From an uncultured Acidimicrobium sp. (lineage in GTDB: Bacteria > Actinomycetota > Acidimicrobiia > Acidimicrobiales > Ilumatobacteraceae): 19,737 nucleotides of DNA. The stretch covers positions 1 through 19,737 of the forward strand of contig CAITUB010000226.1 of NCBI GenBank assembly GCA_903895515.1, given 5' to 3'. The position numbers and the translations under genes are program-made. The first letter of the stretch is position 1, and each line of letters starts with the position of its first letter. The notes under the pieces are model-generated. The model was not told where the DNA came from. It saw only the letters and a list, made by a program, of their open reading frames with translations, and made no database searches. Positions 12,594-19,737 of this stretch are shown here, in pieces.

Positions 12594-14154
12594 TGAGGTT
12601 TGGGTTCACCATTTTTTCGCGTGGAAGGCGAATGTCCAAGTAGGAACGAATGTTTGCATCCATTGCCTCTGGAATGTGGCTCGGGTAATGGCTGTCCAAA
12701 ATTTCGCGAACTTTCTTGTGAGCAACATGATAAATCTCAGGCTTGCCCACTTCTTTCCACTCTTTTGAACTGAGACGATCTCCAATTGCCGGATACAGAT
12801 ATTCGCTCTGCATAATGCGCAAGGTTTGTTCCGCACCCAAATAGTGACCAGGGCCCCCGATGCACTGTGCGCGCATAGTTTCGATGGACAACGATTCGTC
12901 GGTAACTTCAATTCCCTTGATGGTGCGTTGCACCGAACCAATGGTGTCGTTATCGAGAATGATTCCCTCATACGAGTAGCCCAACAAGCTTCCGTGCATA
13001 CCTGCAGCTTCGTAAATGAGGTTCATGCCAGCGTTACCAACAAGTGCGTGGTTAATGCCTTTTTCTGAACCTGACTGCGCGTCTGGATACTTCGCATCGG
13101 AAATTCCCGACGAGGTTCCACCCGTGAGGTTGTAGAACTGAGCCATCTGCGCACTTGCTGCCGAGAGCAACACTTGCTCTGGGCTTCCACCCGACATTGC
13201 GCCTGAGCGCAAGTCGGAAACAAAGCACCATAATCCGAAGATTGCTGGAGCCCCTGGCTTAATTGCGTTCACATATGCAAGGCCTGCGAGGCACTCAGCT
13301 ACTTGCTGTACCAAAGCACCAGCAATTGCTGCAGGTGCTGTTGCACCAGCTTGTCCAGCCGACAACAACAACACTGGCATGCCGCCGTGCACCGCAACTT
13401 CGAGGCACTTACATGCATCGCTTGCGAACTTGAGCGGTGGAACAACGAAGCAGTTGGACTGGCTGACGAATGGACGTGCACGCCACTTGTCTTCGCCACC
13501 CGCAATTTCGTGCAACATCTTGAGTGAAGCTTCCAGGTGATCAGGGTGCACCCACGAAGTACCTACATGCTTGGTGGTTCCGCTCACACTGAGGTAACAC
13601 GTATTGATATCCATTGCTGATGCTTCTGGAATATCGCGAGGCACAACTGCTCGTTGGTAGAAGTGCAAGTGCTCCATCTTGTCGACAATGCGAGCAATGT
13701 CGTACGCATCTTGCGATACCGATTCGCGGTACTCGCCCGTCTCGTAATCGGCGATGTACACAGCAGCACCTGCCGTACCGAAATATGTATTGGTGCCCCA
13801 TGGCTCCATGTCGTACTGCGGATCTTGCGCATAGAGAGGGAAATTACGGCCAGCAATTTCAAGCGTGTGCTCAATGAGTGAACGTGGGAACAACAAACGG
13901 CCGTTTTCATCGAGCTTGCAACCCTTTGGCAAGAGGTACTCAAGCGTGGATGGAATGGCGTCGGCAATACCGATGTTTTCCAGAACGTTGATGGCAGCCT
14001 CGTGAATCTTCAGCACTTCAGAGTCGGTAAGCGGCTTGTATCGGCCGGCTGGCATACCCGGGCGTACTGGCTTGATGTCATCTGTAAGCGGTGCTGCGCG
14101 CAATGCGTTACGAGCAGCGCGACCTCCGCGTCGAGCATTAGTTGATTCAGTCAT
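12583..14154 (-). CDS. MttB-superfamily (trimethylamine/betaine methyltransferase-like) protein, non-pyrrolysine
   Basis: 523 aa from ATG 14154, with AAAGGAGA 7 nt upstream overlapping the previous stop. The chain follows the MttB family: LTDSEVLKIHEAAINVLENIGI, TNTYFGTAGAAVYIADYETG, GTTKHVGTSW, SDAKYPDAQSGSEKG, AGMHGSLLGYSYEGIILDND and the C-terminal HVAHKKVREIL. Length is near the family norm of about 500. No in-frame TAG is present, so it belongs to the non-pyrrolysine class that includes glycine betaine:corrinoid methyltransferase MtgB. Members remove a methyl group from quaternary or tertiary amines, usually to a corrinoid protein, but none is encoded here, so substrate and acceptor are unknown. 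Cytoplasmic. It is the second gene of an operon behind the flavoenzyme at 14167-16614, 12 bp away, which suggests linked demethylation steps. Confidence 0.85.
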   Translation of the reverse strand: MTESTNARRGGRAARNALRAAPLTDDIKPVRPGMPAGRYKPLTDSEVLKIHEAAINVLENIGIADAIPSTLEYLLPKGCKLDENGRLLFPRSLIEHTLEIAGRNFPLYAQDPQYDMEPWGTNTYFGTAGAAVYIADYETGEYRESVSQDAYDIARIVDKMEHLHFYQRAVVPRDIPEASAMDINTCYLSVSGTTKHVGTSWVHPDHLEASLKMLHEIAGGEDKWRARPFVSQSNCFVVPPLKFASDACKCLEVAVHGGMPVLLLSAGQAGATAPAAIAGALVQQVAECLAGLAYVNAIKPGAPAIFGLWCFVSDLRSGAMSGGSPEQVLLSAASAQMAQFYNLTGGTSSGISDAKYPDAQSGSEKGINHALVGNAGMNLIYEAAGMHGSLLGYSYEGIILDNDTIGSVQRTIKGIEVTDESLSIETMRAQCIGGPGHYLGAEQTLRIMQSEYLYPAIGDRLSSKEWKEVGKPEIYHVAHKKVREILDSHYPSHIPEAMDANIRSYLDIRLPREKMVNPNLIIA

Positions 14155-14166
14155 GTTCTTTCTCCT

Positions 14167-16614
14167 TTATGCCTTTACGCGTTCACTCTTTGGATCATAG
14201 AACGGATCGAGTTGCGCCTCTGCCGCAAACCGCTCGCCCGCAACTTCAATTTCGTACGTTCCATCCATAACAAAGGCCTTGTCGACCAAGCCATGATGAT
14301 TTTCAACATAACCCATGCCAATGGACTTGCCGATGGCGTGCCCGAACATTCCCGACGTGATGTGGCCAACGATTTCGCCGTTACGCCAAATTGGTTCGTT
14401 GTGATACAGATTCTTCATTGGGTCTTTCATTGCAAACTGCACTAAACGCTTTTTCACGCCTGATTCTTTTTGCTTCAACAATGCTTCGCGGCCAATGAAC
14501 CCGCCTGGCTTATTCCAGGCAACAGTGAACCCGAGGCCGGACTCGAGCGGAGTGTCGTCTGGCGACACGTCATGGCTCCAGTGGCGATATCCCTTTTCCA
14601 TGCGCAACGAGTTCAGTGCGTGATAACCCGCATGCTTCAGACCGAATTGTGGTCCTGCTGCAACAATCACGTCGAACACACCTGTTGCGAATTCGGTTGG
14701 AATGTACAACTCCCAACCAAGTTCTCCCACGAAGGTGACGCGGCTTGCACGCACTCGCGCATAACCGATGTCAATAATTTGTGAAGTTCCAAATGGGAAC
14801 GCTTCGTTCGACATATCGGTTGTGGTGAGCGACTGCAACAATGCGCGCGAGTTCGGGCCCATGATGCTGAGCACTGCAGAAGCCGACGTGACGTCAATAA
14901 CTACTGCACGCTCATCTTTGCCAATTTGGTCTTTCAAATAGATGTAGTCGCGAATTTGTGTTGCTGCTGCAGTAACCACCAAGTAGCGGTCTTGGGATTC
15001 GCGAGTAACCGTGAGGTCAGCTTCAATGCCGCCGCGCTCGTTCAACCACTGCGTGTACACCAACTTGCCAACAGGCACCGACATGTCGTTAGCCGACACA
15101 CGGTTGATGATCTTTTCGGCATCTGGACCTTTGAGTACGAACTTGCCGAATGATGACTGATCGAACATGGCTACTGCTTCACGAGTTGCGCGGCACTCTT
15201 CTGCCGAATACTCAAACCAATTCGGACGACCATAGGTGTATTCATATTCGGCTTTTACGCCAGCAGGAGCAAACCAGTTGGTACGTTCCCAGCCAGCAAC
15301 TTCACCAAAACATGCACCTTTTGCTGTCAAACGGTCGTGGAATGGCGAACGACGCACGCCGCGAGCAGTTTCAGGTTGACGGAAAGGCCAGTGCATTGCG
15401 TACAACAAACCAAGCGATTCAACCGTGCGATCGTGCAAGTAGTTCTTGTTGCTTTGGAACGGCATGACGCGACGAACATCGACGTCCCACAAGTCCATCG
15501 GCGGACGCCCATCAACGATCCAGTCGGCAAGCACTTTTCCTGCACCGCCCGAAGACTGAATACCAATCGAGTTGAAACCCGCAGCAACGAACAGACCCTT
15601 TACTTCTGGTTGTTCACCGAGCAAGTAACGATCGTCTGGAGTAAATGATTCAGGTCCGTTAAAGAACAAACGAATTCCGGTTTGTTCCAACAGATTCATA
15701 CGGTGGGTTGCGTTCTCAATGAGTGGCGCAATGTGTTCGAAGTCTTCAGGAAGCGAAGTGAAAGAGAACTCTTCTGAAATTCCCTTCATGCCCCATGGCT
15801 TGGCAACTGGTTCAAACCAACCAACCAACAACTTGCCTGCATCTTCTTTGAAGTAACCAGAACCATCTTGGTCGCGCAACACCGGCATGGTCGGAGAAAT
15901 TCCTTCAACTGCTTCGGTCACGATGTAGAAGTGCTCGGCTGCGTGCAATGGCACCGTTGCACCAACTTGACCACCAAGTTCGCGCGCCCACATACCCGCA
16001 GCATTCACCACAGCTTCGGCACGAATGATTTGTCCTTCAACTTCAACACCAACTGCGCGACCGTTTTCAACAACGATGCGATCGACTTTTACGTTTTCAA
16101 CAATGCGTACTCCGTGAGCACGTGCACCCTTCGCAAGAGCCTGCGTAACGTCGATTGGGTTCACCACTCCGTCGCCAGGCAAGTGCACTGCACCAACCAA
16201 GTCATCTACGCGAGCAAGTGGAACAAGTTCTTTCACGTCTGCAGGGGTGATGATGTTCACCGGCAAACCGAACACTCGCGCCATTGATGCGCCGCGCTTC
16301 AATTCTTCAAATCGTTCTTCGTTTGTTGCAATGGCAACCGAACCGCGCTGTTGGAAACCTGTTGCTTGACCAGTTTCTTCTTCAAGCGTTGCAAACAAGT
16401 TGGTGGTGTACTGCGCAAGGCGCGTGAGGTTTTGTGTTGCGCGCAATTGTCCAACAAGACCTGCTGCGTGCCATGTGGTTCCTGACGTGAGCTGCTTGCG
16501 CTCGAGTAGCAACACATCGGTCTCACCGCGCTTGGCGAGGTGATAGGCGATGCTGCAACCAACAATTCCGCCGCCGACGATGACCACCTTGGCGTTACTT
16601 GGCAGATTTGACAC
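14167..16614 (-). CDS. Dimethylglycine/sarcosine dehydrogenase-like flavoenzyme with folate-binding GCV_T domains
   Basis: 815 aa from GTG 16614, with GAGGAG 5 nt upstream. The N-terminal DAO-type FAD domain has the dinucleotide motif VVIVGGGIVGCS (10-21) and TTWHAAGL, where H49 corresponds to the histidine that carries covalent FAD in dimethylglycine and sarcosine dehydrogenases. The FAD domain closes with FVAAGFNSIGIQSSGGAGK near residue 350. An FAO_M linker domain (WDVDVRRV) follows, then GCV_T (about 430-710, with VTFVGELGWELYIP) and GCV_T_C (about 720-810). The family oxidises an N-methyl group and passes the formaldehyde unit to tetrahydrofolate. The exact amine is not decidable from sequence. 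It heads an operon with the MttB-like gene and is divergent from a paralogue at 16744, 129 bp away. Confidence 0.88.
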   Translation of the reverse strand: MSNLPSNAKVVIVGGGIVGCSIAYHLAKRGETDVLLLERKQLTSGTTWHAAGLVGQLRATQNLTRLAQYTTNLFATLEEETGQATGFQQRGSVAIATNEERFEELKRGASMARVFGLPVNIITPADVKELVPLARVDDLVGAVHLPGDGVVNPIDVTQALAKGARAHGVRIVENVKVDRIVVENGRAVGVEVEGQIIRAEAVVNAAGMWARELGGQVGATVPLHAAEHFYIVTEAVEGISPTMPVLRDQDGSGYFKEDAGKLLVGWFEPVAKPWGMKGISEEFSFTSLPEDFEHIAPLIENATHRMNLLEQTGIRLFFNGPESFTPDDRYLLGEQPEVKGLFVAAGFNSIGIQSSGGAGKVLADWIVDGRPPMDLWDVDVRRVMPFQSNKNYLHDRTVESLGLLYAMHWPFRQPETARGVRRSPFHDRLTAKGACFGEVAGWERTNWFAPAGVKAEYEYTYGRPNWFEYSAEECRATREAVAMFDQSSFGKFVLKGPDAEKIINRVSANDMSVPVGKLVYTQWLNERGGIEADLTVTRESQDRYLVVTAAATQIRDYIYLKDQIGKDERAVVIDVTSASAVLSIMGPNSRALLQSLTTTDMSNEAFPFGTSQIIDIGYARVRASRVTFVGELGWELYIPTEFATGVFDVIVAAGPQFGLKHAGYHALNSLRMEKGYRHWSHDVSPDDTPLESGLGFTVAWNKPGGFIGREALLKQKESGVKKRLVQFAMKDPMKNLYHNEPIWRNGEIVGHITSGMFGHAIGKSIGMGYVENHHGLVDKAFVMDGTYEIEVAGERFAAEAQLDPFYDPKSERVKA

Positions 16615-16642
16615 GGAAACTCCTCGGACCTACTGGCTCAAA

Positions 16643-16671
16643 TTGGCATCGAATAATTGCTTGTCTAGTAT
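16643..16671 (+). promoter_or_regulatory. Sigma70-like promoter for the gene at 16744
   Basis: TTGGCA (16643-16648), a 17-bp spacer and TAGTAT (16666-16671) form a good housekeeping promoter. Transcription would start near 16678, giving a leader of about 65 nt. In the 129-bp divergent region no equally clear promoter was found for the minus-strand flavoenzyme gene. Confidence 0.6.
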
Positions 16672-16700
16672 GTCACGGCGAGATATATCACGCACTGGCC

Positions 16701-16716
16701 GGCCCAGACTCGGGCC
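16701..16716 (+). promoter_or_regulatory. GC-rich hairpin in the 5' leader
   Basis: GGCCC (16701-16705) and GGGCC (16712-16716) can form a 5-bp stem with a 6-nt loop. It lies between the predicted start of transcription and the ribosome site (GGGGA, 16732-16736). No U-run follows, so it is not an obvious terminator. It might be an operator for a dimeric regulator or simply a leader stem. Confidence 0.3.
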
Positions 16717-16743
16717 TGATCTGACGAAATCGGGGACATATAT

Positions 16744-19164
16744 ATGAGTGAGCGCGCACGGATTGTCATTATCGGCGGCGGCATTGCGGGCGTGAGCGCC
16801 CTGTACCACCTTGCAAAGATGGGCTGCACCGACGTGTTGCTGCTTGAGCGCGATGAATTGACCGAAGGCTCCACCTGGCACGCAGCCGGCAACGTACCAA
16901 CGTTCTCTGGTTCGTGGTCCATGTTGAAGGTGCAGAAGTACACCGCAGAGTTGTACACCGAGCTCGCCAAAGATCCGGACTTCCCTATTAACTATCACGT
17001 CACTGGTTCGGTGCGTCTTGCACACAGCGAAGAGCGCATGGCCGAGTTCAAGCATGTGAAGTCGATGGCACGCGCAAACGGAATGGAGTACGACGTACTT
17101 ACTCCTTCAGAATTGCAACAGGTATATCCATTCGTTGAGACACACGATCTTGTTGGCGCATTGTGGGACCCACTAGACGGCGACATTGACCCATCACAAG
17201 TAACGCAAGCACTTGCTCGCGCTGCACGTGCGCTCGGTGCTGAAATCCGTCGTCACGAACGCGTCATTGGTCTTGAGCAAAAGCCAAACCACGAATGGAT
17301 CGTCACCACCGACAAAGCAACCATCGAATGCGAAATGGTGTTGAACGCTGCTGGTTATCGCGCAGGCGAAGTGATGGCACTCCTTGGTCGCCACCTGCCA
17401 ATCATGACCATGGCTCACCAGTACTTGGTAACGGAAGAAATTCCAGAACTTGCAGCACTATCAAAGCCACTTCCACTGCTTCGTGACGTAGATACTTCGT
17501 ACTACTTGCGCCAGGAGCGTCACAGTTACATTCTCGGACCATACGAGTGGCAGTCAACTGCAATGTGGCTTGACGGAATTCCTGACGACTTCGCAGGAAA
17601 GTTGTGGCCAGCAGAACTCGAGCGTTTGGAACCACAAATTCTTGACGCCGGCGAGCGCGTGCCATTGATTGCAGAAGCTGGAATTGCTCGCGTTGTAAAC
17701 GGACCAATTCCGTACGCACCAGACGGCAACCCATACCTTGGACCAGAACGTGGTCTACGCAACTTCTTCCATTGCAACACGTTCAGCTTCGGTATCGCTC
17801 AAGGTGGCGGTGCAGGAAAAGCAATTGCAGAGTGGATGTTGAATGGTCGACCAGAGTTCGATATTTGGGGAATCGATCGTCGTCGTTTCAAGGAGTACGC
17901 AACAACGCAGTACACCATTGACCGCGCGCTCGAGGTGTACCAAAACGAATACGCAATGGGTTTCCCATTTGAAGAGCGTCCTGCAGGCCGTCCTTCATAC
18001 ATGTCGCCGTTATACGACAAATTGAAGGCAAAAGGCGCAGCATTTGGTGCTCGCGGCGGTTGGGAACGTCCAACCTATTTCGACCCGAAGGGCGAAGTCA
18101 CCGATCACACCTTGTCGTTCTTCCGCAAAAACGGATGGCGCAAAGTTGTTGCTGAAGAATGTCATGCAGCACGCAACTCAGTTGCACTGCTCGACCTTCC
18201 AGGCTTCACCAAAATTGAAGTTGCTGGGCCAGGCGCATTTGCCTTCCTTGACAACCTCATTTGCACCAAGTTGCCAAAGGTTGGCCGCTTAAGCCTCAGC
18301 TACGCACTCTTGCCAGACGGCAAGTTGCTGAGCGAACTCACGGTTATTCGCTTGGCAGAAGACAAGTTCTACCTCGTTGGCGCAGCAAGCTCAGAGTGGC
18401 ACGACCTCGACGTTTTGGAAATGGCAATGCCAACAGATGGCAGCGTCACCATTAAGAACGTCACCAAGGATTACGGCTCACTCATCTTGGTAGGACCACA
18501 GGCACGCGAAGTGTTGTCGAAGGTGACCACTACTTCACTCGAGAATGCTGACTTCCCATGGTTGTCACACAAATTGATTGAAACGTCAGTTGGCACAGTG
18601 CTTGCACTGCGCGTGAACTACGTAGGTGAACTTGGTTGGGAATTGCACGCAGCAAATAACCAAATGGTTGCGTTGTATGACCAAATTTCAGCAGCAGGTG
18701 AAAAGCATGGCATTCGTGACATGGGTATCTACGCAGTAGACAGCCTTCGTCTCGACAAGTGCTACCGCGGTTGGAAGGGCGACCTTGAAATTGGTTTCTC
18801 GCCATTCGACGCTTCGCTTGATCGCTTCGTTGACATGAACAAAGAGTTCGTGGGCAAGGCAGCACTCGTTGAAGAAAAGAAGAATGGTTCGAAGTACCGA
18901 TTCGTGCCAATGACACTCGACGTTGATGGCGATGCGGACGTTCCGTTCTGCGCCAGCATTTTCAGCGGCGACAAGCGTGTTGGTATTGCCACTTCAGGCG
19001 GCTGGAGCTTCACACTGAACCAGAGCGTTGCTCTTGGTTATGTGTTCCCAGAGTTTGAAGCAGCAGGCACCAAGTTGGAAGTTGAAATCTTTGGCAAGCG
19101 CGCAGCGGTCACCGTTGGTGCAGAACCATTGTTCGACCCAAAGAACGATCGTCTTCGTTCGTAA
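16744..19164 (+). CDS. Second dimethylglycine/sarcosine dehydrogenase-like flavoenzyme with GCV_T domains
   Basis: 806 aa from ATG 16744, with GGGGA 7 nt upstream. The four-domain layout is the same as in the divergent paralogue. There is a FAD dinucleotide motif IVIIGGGIAGVS (7-18), STWHAAGN with H46 at the covalent-FAD position, and FSFGIAQGGGAGKAIAEWM closing the FAD domain. WGIDRRRF marks the linker domain, then come KAKGAAFGARGGWERPTYF, GCV_T with NYVGELGWELHA, and GCV_T_C ending ALGYVFPEF and LFDPKNDRLR. Similarity to 14167-16614 runs end to end but with many substitutions around the substrate side of the FAD domain, so the two probably take different N-methylated amines. Cytoplasmic; folate acceptor inferred. 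It is transcribed from its own promoter at 16643-16671. Its stop is 4 bp from the convergent stop of the OYE-type gene. Confidence 0.88.
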   Translation: MSERARIVIIGGGIAGVSALYHLAKMGCTDVLLLERDELTEGSTWHAAGNVPTFSGSWSMLKVQKYTAELYTELAKDPDFPINYHVTGSVRLAHSEERMAEFKHVKSMARANGMEYDVLTPSELQQVYPFVETHDLVGALWDPLDGDIDPSQVTQALARAARALGAEIRRHERVIGLEQKPNHEWIVTTDKATIECEMVLNAAGYRAGEVMALLGRHLPIMTMAHQYLVTEEIPELAALSKPLPLLRDVDTSYYLRQERHSYILGPYEWQSTAMWLDGIPDDFAGKLWPAELERLEPQILDAGERVPLIAEAGIARVVNGPIPYAPDGNPYLGPERGLRNFFHCNTFSFGIAQGGGAGKAIAEWMLNGRPEFDIWGIDRRRFKEYATTQYTIDRALEVYQNEYAMGFPFEERPAGRPSYMSPLYDKLKAKGAAFGARGGWERPTYFDPKGEVTDHTLSFFRKNGWRKVVAEECHAARNSVALLDLPGFTKIEVAGPGAFAFLDNLICTKLPKVGRLSLSYALLPDGKLLSELTVIRLAEDKFYLVGAASSEWHDLDVLEMAMPTDGSVTIKNVTKDYGSLILVGPQAREVLSKVTTTSLENADFPWLSHKLIETSVGTVLALRVNYVGELGWELHAANNQMVALYDQISAAGEKHGIRDMGIYAVDSLRLDKCYRGWKGDLEIGFSPFDASLDRFVDMNKEFVGKAALVEEKKNGSKYRFVPMTLDVDGDADVPFCASIFSGDKRVGIATSGGWSFTLNQSVALGYVFPEFEAAGTKLEVEIFGKRAAVTVGAEPLFDPKNDRLRS

Positions 19165-19168
19165 TTAG

Positions 19169-19737
19169 TTACTCACTTACAAAGCCGGTCCACATCTTCA
19201 TGTAGTTCACGAAGGGCTCTGAAAGCCCTTCGGAACGCAACACCTCGGCTGCCACAGGCAGAGTTCGCGGTGTGAAGTTGGGATCGGCTTTTGTTTTGTT
19301 CGGGTAATCGTGGTGCAAGATTGCGCCGCGGCCCAATGTGGCAATGTCTGCGCCGAGGTCAATCACCTTTTGGGCGTCTTGTGGGGTGGCAATTTTTCCA
19401 GCAACCGCAAGCTTTACATTGCCTCGCGGAATTGACGTGAACAACTCGAGCAACTGCTTACCTGCATGTTCTGGCTCGTGCGCTTCCTTAAATACATCCC
19501 ACAGCGACATATCGATGAGATCTACTTTGCCGCTGGCAACTAGCCACGAAAACACTTCGCGAATTTCATTGACCTTCATGCCAAAGCGTTCTGGTGACAA
19601 GCGCACTGCAAGTTGTAAATCTGGCCTGCATTGTTCGCGCACGCCATCAACAATGCGCATCAACACACGAGCACGGTTTTCCAATGAGCCACCAAACTCA
19701 TCAGTGCGCTTGTTGATATCGCTGGAGAGAAACTGAC
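19169..19737 (-). CDS. Old Yellow Enzyme-family NADH:flavin oxidoreductase (5' end beyond window)
   Basis: The last 188 codons are visible and the frame is open to the right edge, so any internal start, such as the TTG at 19684, is not the true one. DINKRTDEFGGSLENRAR is the hallmark central motif of OYE-type FMN TIM-barrel enzymes. VAGKIATPQDAQKVIDLGAD and IATLGRGAILHHDYP form the FMN-phosphate-binding C-terminal strands. The chain ends soon after the barrel, so the Fe-S/FAD extension of trimethylamine dehydrogenase or 2,4-dienoyl-CoA reductase is absent. It is probably an ene-reductase or dehydrogenase of unknown substrate. A role in the adjacent N-methyl-amine cluster is possible because some relatives demethylate betaines, but convergent orientation gives no operon support. 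Confidence 0.85.
   Translation of the reverse strand, partial: QFLSSDINKRTDEFGGSLENRARVLMRIVDGVREQCRPDLQLAVRLSPERFGMKVNEIREVFSWLVASGKVDLIDMSLWDVFKEAHEPEHAGKQLLELFTSIPRGNVKLAVAGKIATPQDAQKVIDLGADIATLGRGAILHHDYPNKTKADPNFTPRTLPVAAEVLRSEGLSEPFVNYMKMWTGFVSE

Noticed and set aside
13549..13560. GGGTGCACCC palindrome resembling the AGGG sites
   Set aside because: It lies inside the MttB-like coding sequence, where the bases are explained by conserved residues, and its centre does not fit RTRA.
16678..16743. Riboswitch in the leader of the 16744 gene
   Set aside because: The leader is only about 65 nt with one 5-bp stem; it has no pattern of a known class such as the paired glycine aptamer.
19169..19737. 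Mycofactocin-associated FadH/OYE oxidoreductase
   Set aside because: As I recall, those proteins carry a large C-terminal extension; this one ends just after the flavin barrel, and no link to mftD at the other end of the window can be shown.

Overview
The window looks like chromosomal DNA from an actinobacterium, most likely an aquatic Acidimicrobiia-type lineage. This is inferred from a mycofactocin-type MftD gene, exported proteins with long Thr-only linkers and MBG-like tails, roughly even base composition, and GTG/TTG starts. No RNA genes, CRISPR array, insertion sequence or phage genes were seen, and no gene-free stretch exceeds about 210 bases.

Layout. (1) 1-648, minus: N-terminal part of an MftD-type FMN dehydrogenase, cut by the window edge. 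(2) 692-4271, minus: two genes for exported or anchored proteins that share a related C-terminal domain behind Thr-rich linkers; the larger also has a putative papain-like cysteine hydrolase domain. (3) 4483-5337, plus: a small secreted paralogue of that domain. (4) 5338-9838: a signalling island. On the minus strand are a stand-alone receiver, a NarX/DesK-like kinase and a GAF-DHp protein with a degenerate ATPase. On the plus strand are a PAS-DHp-REC protein with no ATPase domain and a NarL/LuxR response regulator. (5) 9902-12593, plus: a secreted subtilase with two FN3 domains and a secreted trypsin-like protease. (6) 12583-19164: a methylamine/betaine-type metabolic cluster, with an MttB-superfamily gene downstream of a dimethylglycine-dehydrogenase-like flavoenzyme, and a second such flavoenzyme divergent from it. 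(7) 19169-19737, minus: C-terminal part of an Old Yellow Enzyme-type oxidoreductase, cut by the right edge.

The most interesting proposal is that 692-12593 forms one regulated unit. A 12-bp palindrome, AGGGRTRACCCT, occurs three times, each in an intergenic region: upstream of the surface-protein operon, between the two signalling operons, and upstream of the subtilase. Weaker 9/12 matches lie upstream of the small cysteine-hydrolase gene and the trypsin gene. With the NarL-type regulator encoded in the same stretch, this suggests a branched phosphorelay controlling secreted hydrolases and surface proteins. This is inference and no binding is shown. The metabolic cluster on the right has clear Shine-Dalgarno sites and a good sigma70-like promoter, and appears to be a separate unit that probably handles N-methyl groups through folate.
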